A DNA stretch of 64,000 nt, taken from positions 106,821 through 170,820 of the forward strand of contig RFZL01000001.1 of NCBI GenBank assembly GCA_009920665.1, in the 5' to 3' direction. The notes below the pieces were generated by a model that was not told the origin of the DNA, ran no database searches, and worked only from the letters and a program-made list of their open reading frames with translations. This stretch comes from Alphaproteobacteria bacterium. GTDB taxonomy: Bacteria > Pseudomonadota > Alphaproteobacteria > Puniceispirillales > Puniceispirillaceae. The first letter of the stretch is position 1. Each line of letters opens with the position of its first letter. Shown piece by piece: positions 1-7,150 of the stretch. The position numbers were made by a program, and so were the translations under genes.

Positions 1-1
1 G

Positions 2-541
2 CAGAGCCGGCCAAAAAAACACCTGACATCGGCCACCAAGTCAAATGGCATCTCGATCACCATGCCCTATTGGGATGAACGCGTCGAGGCGATGGCCGCC
101 CGCTATCCGCAGGTCGAGACGGACAAGTATCACATCGACATCCTGACCGCGCATTTCGTCCAGCATCCGGACTGGTTCGATGTTGTCGTGGCCTCCAACC
201 TGTTCGGTGACATTCTGTCCGATCTTGGCCCGGCCTGCACCGGCACCATCGGGGTCGCGCCATCGGGCAACATCAATCCGACAGGTGATTTTCCGTCACT
301 GTTCGAGCCCGTCCATGGATCGGCACCCGATATTGCCGGTCAGGGCATTGCCAATCCGGTTGGCCAGATCTGGACGGCGGCCATGATGCTGGAACATCTC
401 GGATTTGCCGATGCGGCGACATCCATCACCGACGCCATTGATACAGCCCTGTCCGAACCGGCCTTGCGGACACGCGATCTCGGCGGGACAGCCACGACAG
501 AGGCGTGCGGCAAGGCCATCGCCGACATCATCGGCGGCTGA
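2..541 (+). CDS. Tartrate dehydrogenase / D-malate dehydrogenase-type oxidoreductase, C-terminal part
   Basis: The reading frame is open from the left edge, so this is the C-terminal 179 residues of a gene that starts outside the window. It belongs to the beta-decarboxylating dehydrogenase family (isopropylmalate, isocitrate, tartrate, D-malate). Visible family signatures are the substrate-loop sequence KSNGISITMPYW, the metal-binding segment with NLFGDILSDL (two Asp ligands), and the NAD-site stretch FEPVHGSAPDIAG. The first of these is typical of the TtuC/DmlA branch, which oxidises tartrate or D-malate with Mn2+ and NAD+. Substrate cannot be fixed without the N terminus. The HIT gene follows 2 bases after the stop codon, so the two are probably cotranscribed. 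Confidence 0.8.
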   Translation, partial: QSRPKKHLTSATKSNGISITMPYWDERVEAMAARYPQVETDKYHIDILTAHFVQHPDWFDVVVASNLFGDILSDLGPACTGTIGVAPSGNINPTGDFPSLFEPVHGSAPDIAGQGIANPVGQIWTAAMMLEHLGFADAATSITDAIDTALSEPALRTRDLGGTATTEACGKAIADIIGG

Positions 542-543
542 GC

Positions 544-960
544 ATGGGATTCACACTCGACCAACGTCTCACAAACAGCTCTCATCCAGTTGTTTGTATT
601 GATGATATTCAGATCAGACTTGCCGATGATTCGCGCTATGTCTGGCTGCTGCTGGTGCCGGAGATTGACGGCGCGGAAGAACTCCATGATCTCAGCGAAG
701 ATCTGCGCGGCCAACTCCTTGATCTTGCCACGCAGCTTGGCGGCTGGATGAAGAGCGCCTTCACGGCGGACAAGATCAACATTGCGGCCTTGGGCAATCT
801 GGTGCCGCAGCTGCACCTGCATGTCGTGGCAAGGCGACGCGGCGACGCTGCCTGGCCCGGACCGATCTGGGGACATGGCGATCCGGTGCCTTTGACCGAG
901 ACGGAGCGGCAACGTCTGATCAACGCGGTCGCGGAATTTCTGCAACAAAGGAACCGGTAA
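544..960 (+). CDS. HIT-family protein (nucleotidyl hydrolase/transferase-like)
   Basis: This 138-residue protein has the HIT fold signature near its C terminus: NLVPQLHLHVVAR. The usual triad is His-x-His-x-His, and here the first position is Gln (Q-L-H-L-H), a variation found in one branch of small bacterial HIT proteins. HIT enzymes hydrolyse nucleotidyl-phosphate bonds such as those in diadenosine polyphosphates. The specific substrate is unknown. The ATG at 544 follows the upstream stop by 2 bases, and the stop overlaps the next ATG (TAATG), so this is the middle gene of a coupled three-gene run. An in-frame ATG further upstream (505) lies inside the previous gene and is unlikely to be used. 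Confidence 0.8.
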   Translation: MGFTLDQRLTNSSHPVVCIDDIQIRLADDSRYVWLLLVPEIDGAEELHDLSEDLRGQLLDLATQLGGWMKSAFTADKINIAALGNLVPQLHLHVVARRRGDAAWPGPIWGHGDPVPLTETERQRLINAVAEFLQQRNR

Positions 961-1304
961 TGAGCATCATCTACAAGATCTGTGACGCCGCAATCTGGGA
1001 CGAGGCCGTGGCCGGGGGAAGGTTCCGCGGGGCCGGCATCGACCTCGAGGATGGCTATATTCACTTCTCGACAGCCTCGCAGGTCGAGGAAACCGCGCAG
1101 CGTCATTTTCGGAACCGGCCCGATCTTGTCCTGATCGCGGTCGAGACCGACGGGCTGGCTATCATGTGGGAACCGTCGCGAGGCGGCGATCTGTTCCCGC
1201 ATCTATATACAGACCTGCCGGTCACCAGTGCGGTATCGGTGGCACCGTTGACTTGCGATGATAACGGCGTGCCACGACCGGAAGGCGGCTATCCCGCCGC
1301 CTGA
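960..1304 (+). CDS. DUF952 family protein
   Basis: A 114-residue cytosolic protein of the DUF952 family, recognised by its N-terminal pattern (IYKI, then DGYIHFSTASQVEETA) and the central LFPHLYTDLP-like segment. No biochemical function is established. The fold of the family resembles ADP-ribosyl-binding or transferase-like domains, but activity here is not implied. The start codon shares its first base with the HIT gene stop (TAATG), so translation is coupled to the upstream genes. It is the last gene of the run: a short tandem repeat and a convergent monooxygenase gene follow. Confidence 0.8.
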   Translation: MSIIYKICDAAIWDEAVAGGRFRGAGIDLEDGYIHFSTASQVEETAQRHFRNRPDLVLIAVETDGLAIMWEPSRGGDLFPHLYTDLPVTSAVSVAPLTCDDNGVPRPEGGYPAA

Positions 1305-1325
1305 CAAGGCCTGGTGCTTCGTTCC

Positions 1326-1377
1326 ATGGGGTCAATGCCATGGTGTCAATGCCATGGCGTCAATGCCATCGCGTCAG
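1326..1377. repeat. 14-bp tandem repeat, about 3.7 copies
   Basis: Units of the form ATGGNGTCAATGCC run at 1326-1339, 1340-1353 and 1354-1367, with a partial fourth at 1368-1377. The fifth base varies (G, T, C). The array lies between convergent genes, so it does not overlap a coding sequence or an obvious promoter. Confidence 0.85.
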
Positions 1378-1447
1378 TTTCTATTGAAGGTAGCTTCATT
1401 GAAGAGGCGGTAACGCCCCTGGCCGCGTCGCCGGCCAGCCGGATCAT

Positions 1448-2950
1448 TCAGGCCGCGAGACCAAGCTGGTCACGCAACACACCGACAAGCGTGTCCAGCG
1501 AACCGCCATCAGCCTGCTCCCGCGCCCCGAAGCAGTAGAAATCGGGCCGCAGAACGAGCGAACCGACACCAAGCCGCTCCAGCATGCCGGCCACCTCGTC
1601 ATGGTCATCGGCGCTGACGGCGAGTGCCATGTGCGATGGCGGCAGAGAGGCGGCCTGCAGGGCCGCACCATGCCCGATAATGGCAAAGCGCCCCTGCATG
1701 GCATCACCAAGCCACTGCCCGTTGGCAAGCTGTGGCTGTGGCATCCGCATGCCGGCAAAACTGTCATCCGCTGGACCGATTGCCCTTTCAAGCCCGCGAT
1801 TGATCGATTGCATCTGCGCCGACCCGTCGGGACGAACGGCATGCGTCAGGGCCTCGGCTGTCTCAGCACTGTTCATCATCTCGCCGACACTGACCGCTGT
1901 TTCGATATAGATACGGGCGTGATCACGCCGCTCCATCTCGTAGCTGTCGAGAATGGCCTCGGCCGCGCCCCATTTCAGGATCGCCACCAGTTTCCAGGCA
2001 AGATTGGCCGCATCGCGAATACCCGTGCACATGCCCTGCCCAAGAAATGGCGGCATCAAATGCGCGGCATCACCGGCAATCAGCCGCCTGCCCTCGCGCC
2101 ACCGTGTCGCCAGTTTTGATTCAAAACTGTAGACGGCCTTGCGCCTGATGGCCCCCTCCTCCGGCGTGATCGGCGGGCGCAGTTTTGGCCAGATAAAGGA
2201 ATCCTCGGTGACCATTTCGGCGGTTTCTTCGGGTTTCAGACTGATTTCCCAGCGCCGCCAGTCGCGCGGGCATCGCACATAGGTGGTCGGCCGTGCCCTG
2301 TCGCATGTCTGGATGGTGAAATCCCCAAGGTCCGGGCGTGGCTTCAGCAGCTGAACATCGATGACAAGCCAGCGTTCCTTGAAGCCGAGATCCTCCCAGC
2401 CGCTATCCATCGATGAACGCACCACCGAGCGCGCACCGTCCGTTCCCACGACATACCGCGCAGAGACCGATTTGGCGGCCCCTTCATGCGCGAAGCTGAC
2501 AGTCACATGGTCAGCATGGTCGGTGACCGCCGTGACATTGGCAGAGCGCAGCACCGCCACTGTCGCACGGTCCGCAAGGCCACGATTGAGTTCGGCTTCG
2601 AGGTCCGGCTGATGGAACCGGTAGCTTGGGTGCCAGCCAAGCGGCCCAACCTCCTGCGGACGCGACCAGTCAAGCATCAGTTCCATATTGGCATCGACGA
2701 ATTTGGTTCCGACATTGACCCGCGCATCGCGACCAATACTCTCGGCCAGCCCGATTGACTGGAAGACCCGCATCGCCTCGTCATCGAAATGCACGGCGCG
2801 TGGCAGGGGATAGACCGATTCCTCGCGTTCGAGCACAAGGACATCAAGCCCATACTCGCCGAGGATATTGGCAAGGGTCGCCCCGGTGGGGCCAAGGCCG
2901 ACAATCACAACATCATGATCCGCAGTGGCGGACAGCGGTTCTTTCATCAT
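1448..2950 (-). CDS. FAD-dependent aromatic monooxygenase (MhpA-like)
   Basis: A roughly 500-residue group A flavin monooxygenase of the 3-(3-hydroxyphenyl)propionate/phenol hydroxylase type. It shows the ADP-binding dinucleotide motif VVIVGLGPTGA near the N terminus, the DG motif in VVGTDGARSVVR, and the flavin GD motif RLIAGDAAHLMPPF followed by GMCTGIRDAANLAWKL. Such enzymes hydroxylate phenolic rings using NAD(P)H and O2. The frame is open to a GTG at 2965 that overlaps the previous gene. The ATG at 2950, preceded by GAGTGGG, is preferred. It lies directly downstream of an extradiol dioxygenase gene on the same strand, which suggests that ring hydroxylation feeds ring cleavage. The actual substrate is not determined by sequence alone. 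Confidence 0.8.
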   Translation of the reverse strand: MMKEPLSATADHDVVIVGLGPTGATLANILGEYGLDVLVLEREESVYPLPRAVHFDDEAMRVFQSIGLAESIGRDARVNVGTKFVDANMELMLDWSRPQEVGPLGWHPSYRFHQPDLEAELNRGLADRATVAVLRSANVTAVTDHADHVTVSFAHEGAAKSVSARYVVGTDGARSVVRSSMDSGWEDLGFKERWLVIDVQLLKPRPDLGDFTIQTCDRARPTTYVRCPRDWRRWEISLKPEETAEMVTEDSFIWPKLRPPITPEEGAIRRKAVYSFESKLATRWREGRRLIAGDAAHLMPPFLGQGMCTGIRDAANLAWKLVAILKWGAAEAILDSYEMERRDHARIYIETAVSVGEMMNSAETAEALTHAVRPDGSAQMQSINRGLERAIGPADDSFAGMRMPQPQLANGQWLGDAMQGRFAIIGHGAALQAASLPPSHMALAVSADDHDEVAGMLERLGVGSLVLRPDFYCFGAREQADGGSLDTLVGVLRDQLGLAA

Positions 2951-2957
2951 CGCGAAT

Positions 2958-3926
2958 TTACCCACTCAATTGATCATAGAGCCAGGGACAGTCGACAAGC
3001 TTTGGCGTGCGTTTGCCCTCCGCCGCCGCCTTCAGGCGCATATCACGCATCACGGCGCGGCGATCTTCGGGAAGATGCACCCGGTCATGGCCCCAGAAGC
3101 TGGGCCCGACATGGGTTTCATGGGGTTGCCACTGGTCGACATCGATCACCCGCCCACCCCAGCCGCTTTCGATAAAGAAATTCGACGGGGTGCGGGCATA
3201 GAAGGAGGTCATGTAGTCATTGGTATGGCGGCCAAGCGTGTAGGCGATCCGGTCTTCCTCCTCGAGCGCGATGTCATAGCCCTGCCCGACATCATCAAGG
3301 TTCTGATATTCAACCATGAAATGGTGCAACCCGCGACGACCGGTGCCGATCATGGCAAAGCTGTGATGGCGGCCGTTCACATGGAAAAAATACATCGGAT
3401 AGGGAGAGAGACCATAATCACTGACCCGGAATTCCAGCACGTCGCGATAGAAAGGCAGGAGTGGCGCCACATCCTCGACATGAAGAACAACATGTCCCAT
3501 GCCGAAGGGGCCGGTCAGGAACCCGTCAATCGGCCGTCCCGGCGCGAACGGGTCGATGGCCAGTTTCGGCGAAGCGAAAAGCTCGACACGATTGCCGTCC
3601 GGATCGTCACAGAAGATCATCCGGGTCACAAATCGCTGGTCACATAGAGATCTGTTCGCCTCGGTGACATGGATGCCGGACGCCTCGATCCGCGCAGCCA
3701 GCACATCGAGATCGCCGGCATCATCCACCTGCCATCCCATGAAGGCGAATTCATCCCCGGCCTCGTCAAGCAGGACAAGGCGCTGCTGCCAGTCATCCAT
3801 GCGGAATGACAGCGTGCCGCCTCCCCGGTCGACCTGCTGCATGCCAAGCTGTCGCCGGGCATAGTCCGACCAGTCGCCAAGCAGAGGTGAACGGAGGCCC
3901 ATATAACCAAGCGCAACAATCGACAT
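2958..3926 (-). CDS. Type I extradiol ring-cleavage dioxygenase (VOC superfamily)
   Basis: This 322-residue two-domain vicinal-oxygen-chelate protein resembles BphC/2,3-dihydroxybiphenyl 1,2-dioxygenases, which run to about 300 residues. The expected Fe(II) ligands are present in the C-terminal domain: His145 (GMGHVVL), His202 (LHHFMVE) and Glu253 (FIESGWGG). The second-shell residues His188, His234 and Tyr243 also fit the active family members. It would open a catechol-type ring next to the two hydroxyls. The monooxygenase gene downstream starts 7 bases past its stop, so the pair is likely an operon. No hydrolase or hydratase for the product is adjacent, so the rest of the meta pathway must lie elsewhere. 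Confidence 0.85.
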   Translation of the reverse strand: MSIVALGYMGLRSPLLGDWSDYARRQLGMQQVDRGGGTLSFRMDDWQQRLVLLDEAGDEFAFMGWQVDDAGDLDVLAARIEASGIHVTEANRSLCDQRFVTRMIFCDDPDGNRVELFASPKLAIDPFAPGRPIDGFLTGPFGMGHVVLHVEDVAPLLPFYRDVLEFRVSDYGLSPYPMYFFHVNGRHHSFAMIGTGRRGLHHFMVEYQNLDDVGQGYDIALEEEDRIAYTLGRHTNDYMTSFYARTPSNFFIESGWGGRVIDVDQWQPHETHVGPSFWGHDRVHLPEDRRAVMRDMRLKAAAEGKRTPKLVDCPWLYDQLSG

Positions 3927-4167
3927 AACGGCATCGCCTCCCTGCGGGGAATGCTAAAGACCGGATCGGGCGGCGGCAAGTCGTCAATGCATACCGAAAG
4001 AGATCAGACGGCATAATGTGCCCGACAAGCATGAAGATGCCGCCATCAGACAGCGACAGATGGTCCCTTGCGGCTTTTGCGATTGACCGGACGCGCCCTG
4101 CTGTGGCTTTTTCATTGACCTGACATGAACACTGACAGCCACAAACTCAAACCCAAGGACCTGTATC

Positions 4168-4701
4168 TTGACCCGCCATCGCGAAACCATGACCATCTGG
4201 CCCTATCGGTCATTGTCACCACGCGGCTTTGCGCTGGTGATGATCGCGCTTGGCGCGCTGGCATTCTGCATCGGCCTCGGCTTTTTCCTGATGGGCGCCT
4301 GGCCGGTCATCGGGTTTCTGGGCCTTGAATTGCTGGTAGTCTGGTTTGCGTTCAGGATGAATTACCGTGCCGCCAGACGCCGCCAGCATCTGACCGCAAC
4401 AAGTCGGCAGCTGACCATCGAGACTGTGTCGCCGGCAGGTGACAGCGAGACAACGCAAGTGCCGACAGCCTGGGCGCAGGTCGAACTGACGCCGCGTGAC
4501 GAGCCGGAGATGCGGGCGCGCGAGCGCCAGAAGGTGATTGTGCGCTCGCATGGCCGCGCCACCGAGATTGGCGGGTTTCTGCATCCCGCAGAAACGCCGA
4601 AGCTTGCCCGCGAGGTGAAGCGCATGATCAGCCGGGCGCGCACGGCGGCAATGACGGACGAAGAAACGCCGGCTGGCGGCCAGCTCGACACGCCACGTTG
4701 A
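4168..4701 (+). CDS. DUF2244 family integral membrane protein
   Basis: A 177-residue inner-membrane protein with two adjacent hydrophobic helices (about residues 19-41 and 44-62) followed by a soluble domain with the DUF2244 pattern: AWAQVELTP, an arginine-rich stretch, and GGFLHPAE near the end. The family is common in Alphaproteobacteria, often near cytochrome oxidase genes, but has no proven function. The chosen TTG start is preceded by AAGGA at a 9-base spacing. An ATG at 4189 is the alternative. It is not obviously in an operon. A short tandem repeat follows the stop. Confidence 0.8.
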   Translation: MTRHRETMTIWPYRSLSPRGFALVMIALGALAFCIGLGFFLMGAWPVIGFLGLELLVVWFAFRMNYRAARRRQHLTATSRQLTIETVSPAGDSETTQVPTAWAQVELTPRDEPEMRARERQKVIVRSHGRATEIGGFLHPAETPKLAREVKRMISRARTAAMTDEETPAGGQLDTPR

Positions 4702-4712
4702 CCGACTATGCC

Positions 4713-4764
4713 GACCTGACCGGGAACAATGACCTGACCGGGAACAATGACTTGACGAGGAACA
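4713..4764. repeat. 18-bp tandem repeat, about 2.9 copies
   Basis: The unit GACCTGACCGGGAACAAT occurs exactly at 4713-4730 and 4731-4748, followed by a degenerate copy (GACTTGACGAGGAACA) at 4749-4764. It sits between the DUF2244 gene and the ABC permease gene, in the probable leader of the latter. Confidence 0.85.
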
Positions 4765-4861
4765 CCGCGTTGATCAGGGGACATGGCCCATGTCCGGGCA
4801 CATATCCGCAAACCTGCCCGAAAACCTACAGGGTGCCTGCTTGCACCAACGCACCACCAGC

Positions 4862-5569
4862 ATGGATATCCTGATCCCCTTCCAGATTGCCCTCTTGCTG
4901 CTCACCTCGGGTGATGCGGAATTGATGGGAATTATCGGCCTGTCACTGACCGTCAGCCTCACGGCGGTGCTGGCATCGCTGGTTATCGGCCTGCCAATGG
5001 GCGCGTTGCTGGCCACCTACCGGTTTCCGGGGCGAACCGCGCTGATTGTTGTCAGCAACACATTCCTTGGCATGCCACCGGTGGTGATCGGGCTGCTGAT
5101 CTATCTTCTCATTTCCCGATCGGGACCGCTTGGTTTCATGGGCATTCTCTATACGCCGGCCGCCATGATGCTGGCGCAGACAGTCCTCGTCCTGCCGATT
5201 TCGATCGCGCTGTCACGCCAGGCGTTTGAATCACTGAACGGCGAATATGCCCCGCTCTTTCAATCGCTCGGCCTTGGACGGTTTGACCGCATAAAGGCAC
5301 TTGTCTTCGAGGCGCGTGTCGCCTTGCTGACGATCGGCCTTGCCTGTTTTGGACGGGCCATTTCCGAGGTCGGTGCGGTGATGATCGTCGGCGGCAACAT
5401 CAGACATTCGACCCGTGTGATGACAACCTCGATCGCGCTGGCCACCTCGATGGGGGAACTTGCCTTTGCAATGGCACTTGGCATTGTGCTGCTGCTTGTC
5501 GCCCTCACCATCAATATCGCCAGCCAGTTGCTGCGCCAGAGCTTCCGGAATCTCGGCCATGATGTCTGA
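4862..5569 (+). CDS. tupB: ABC transporter permease, tungstate (TupB)-type
   Basis: A 235-residue inner-membrane permease with five to six predicted helices and the cytoplasmic EAA loop (SLNGEYAPLFQSLGLGRFDR, followed by GRAISEVGAVMIVGGN), which contacts the ATPase. Length and the start MDILIPFQ match TupB-like oxyanion permeases, and this decided the start at 4862. An in-frame ATG at 4790 has a better ribosome-binding site (AGGGGA) but would add 24 unmatched residues. The gene overlaps the ATPase gene (ATGATGTCTGA), so the two are coupled. No periplasmic binding protein is encoded beside them. Tungstate is inferred from family resemblance only. Confidence 0.75.
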   Translation: MDILIPFQIALLLLTSGDAELMGIIGLSLTVSLTAVLASLVIGLPMGALLATYRFPGRTALIVVSNTFLGMPPVVIGLLIYLLISRSGPLGFMGILYTPAAMMLAQTVLVLPISIALSRQAFESLNGEYAPLFQSLGLGRFDRIKALVFEARVALLTIGLACFGRAISEVGAVMIVGGNIRHSTRVMTTSIALATSMGELAFAMALGIVLLLVALTINIASQLLRQSFRNLGHDV

Positions 5570-6245
5570 ACGCCCCGCACCCGATATCATCATGACAGCG
5601 CGTGGCCTGACGCTGCGGCGCGACGGTGTGACCCTTCTGGATTCGGTCTCGGCGCAGATCCGGCGCGGCAGCATAACCTTGCTGCTGGGTCATAATGGCG
5701 CTGGCAAAACGCTGCTCCTGAACTGTCTTCACGGGCTGATCGCATGTGACGCCGGAACGATCAGCGGCCCACCGCTGGCGCGCCAGAAAATGGTCTTCCA
5801 GAAACCCATCATCACCCGCCGCACGACCAGCGCGCATCTGCGCTTTCTGTGCCCGCGGCTTGACGACGCTGCGCGGCATGACTGGTTGCGACGTGCCGAG
5901 ATGGACAGGCGCGCCGATGCGCCGGCGCGCATGCTGTCCGGGGGTGAACAGCAGAAACTGGCGCTGATCGGTGCATTGGCCACACGCCCCGATATCCTGT
6001 TCCTTGACGAGCCGACGGCACATCTTGACTTCGCGGCGACAAAATTTGTCGAGACAATGGTATGTCAGGCGCATCAGCAGGGCATGACCATCATCATGAC
6101 AAGCCATAACCGGGCGCAGGCCGAGCGTCTTGGCGAGGATGTTCTTCTCCTCGACAGTGGCCGCATCGTCGAAACAGCGCCGGCGGACCGGTTCTTCAGC
6201 GCCCCGTCCCATCCGCTGGCAAAGCAATATCTCGATCATCTCTAG
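5559..6245 (+). CDS. tupC: ABC transporter ATP-binding protein, TupC-like
   Basis: A 228-residue ATPase with Walker A (GHNGAGKT), signature (LSGGEQQKLALIGAL), Walker B (DILFLDEPTAHLD) and H-loop (TSHN) all intact. It ends soon after the core domain, as in TupC/ModC-type proteins lacking a regulatory tail. The first of two tandem ATG codons overlaps the permease stop region, giving translational coupling. With the upstream permease it forms a transporter core whose ligand is set by an unseen binding protein. Transport of tungstate or molybdate would serve metal-dependent oxidoreductases, but nothing in the window directly shows this. Confidence 0.75.
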   Translation: MMSERPAPDIIMTARGLTLRRDGVTLLDSVSAQIRRGSITLLLGHNGAGKTLLLNCLHGLIACDAGTISGPPLARQKMVFQKPIITRRTTSAHLRFLCPRLDDAARHDWLRRAEMDRRADAPARMLSGGEQQKLALIGALATRPDILFLDEPTAHLDFAATKFVETMVCQAHQQGMTIIMTSHNRAQAERLGEDVLLLDSGRIVETAPADRFFSAPSHPLAKQYLDHL

Positions 6246-6293
6246 CCCTGCAGAATGCTTGGCACCCGCTGTCAAATCGACTAGATTCAGGCA

Positions 6294-7040
6294 ATGGGCG
6301 AATCACAGAAAACAATCATGCTGACCGGCGCGAGCCGTGGCATCGGCCATGCCACGGTCAAACGCTTCTCCGACGCCGGATGGCGTGTCATCACCTGTTC
6401 CCGCGGCGCGGTGCCGGGGCAATGCCCGTGGCATGCCGGTGATGGCGATCAGGACCATATCGAAATCGACCTTGAATCGCCTGAGGAGATTGAGCGTGGC
6501 GCCGCCGAACTGATGCGCCGCCTTGATGGCCGGCCACTGCACGCGCTTGTCAACAATGCCGGCATCTCACCGAAGGGCGGTAATGGCGAACGTCTTGATT
6601 CGATTCTGACGCCGCTTGATGTGTGGCAGCTTGTTTTCCAGGTCAATGTGTTTGCCCCGGTGATGCTGGCGCGCGCCCTGATCGAGCCGCTGGAACGCGG
6701 CAACGGGACGGTGGTCAATGTCACCTCCATCGCCGGAAGCCGGGTCCATGAATTTGCCGGTTCCGCCTATGCCTCGTCAAAGGCGGCGCTGAGCGCCCTG
6801 ACCCGTGAAATGGCCTCTGACTTCGGCAAGCGCGGCGTGCGCGTCAACGCCATCGCGCCAGGCGAGATCATGACCGAGATCCTGTCACCGGGAAGCGAGG
6901 AAGCGATGCTGCCCGGCATCCCGCTTGGCCGGTTCGGCACCTCCGCGGAGGTCGCGGAGACGATCTTTTTCCTGTGCAATGAAAGCGCCGCCTACATCAA
7001 TGGAGCCGAACTGCATGTCAATGGCGGACAGCATGTCTGA
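6294..7040 (+). CDS. SDR family NAD(P)-dependent oxidoreductase
   Basis: A 248-residue classical short-chain dehydrogenase. Visible features are the cofactor motif TGASRGIG near residue 11, the NNAG motif (LVNNAGIS), the catalytic Ser in NVTSIAG, and the catalytic YASSK (Tyr-x-x-x-Lys). The C-terminal AYINGAELHVNGGQ is the usual SDR ending. The substrate is unknown. It stands about 50 bases after the ABC ATPase gene and about 110 bases before the aminotransferase gene. The latter gap is filled by a 14-bp repeat array. Confidence 0.8.
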   Translation: MGESQKTIMLTGASRGIGHATVKRFSDAGWRVITCSRGAVPGQCPWHAGDGDQDHIEIDLESPEEIERGAAELMRRLDGRPLHALVNNAGISPKGGNGERLDSILTPLDVWQLVFQVNVFAPVMLARALIEPLERGNGTVVNVTSIAGSRVHEFAGSAYASSKAALSALTREMASDFGKRGVRVNAIAPGEIMTEILSPGSEEAMLPGIPLGRFGTSAEVAETIFFLCNESAAYINGAELHVNGGQHV

Positions 7041-7077
7041 GCGCAGATTACACCCTCACCGCCGCCCCGATTATTCA

Positions 7078-7150
7078 GGCATGAGACTGGCGGCATGAGG
7101 ATAGTGGCATAAGGATAGTGGCATGAGGAAGTTGGCATGAGGAAGTTGGC
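7078..7150 (+). repeat. 14-bp tandem repeat of mini-ORFs leading into the aminotransferase start
   Basis: Five units start at 7078, 7092, 7106, 7120 and 7134, and a partial sixth at 7148 supplies the ATG of the next gene. The consensus is GGCATGAGGAAGTT. Units one, two, four and five carry an ATG (7081, 7095, 7123, 7137) opening a five-codon ORF. Those from 7081, 7123 and 7137 end in a TGA overlapping the next ATG, while the one from 7095 ends in TAA because unit three has ATA instead of ATG. In the last unit AGGAAG sits 5 bases before the gene ATG at 7151, so the repeat also provides the ribosome-binding site. Confidence 0.9.

Noticed and set aside
340..948. Minus-strand open frames within the first genes
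   Set aside because: They are antisense shadows of the dehydrogenase and HIT genes, with no family resemblance or ribosome-binding site.
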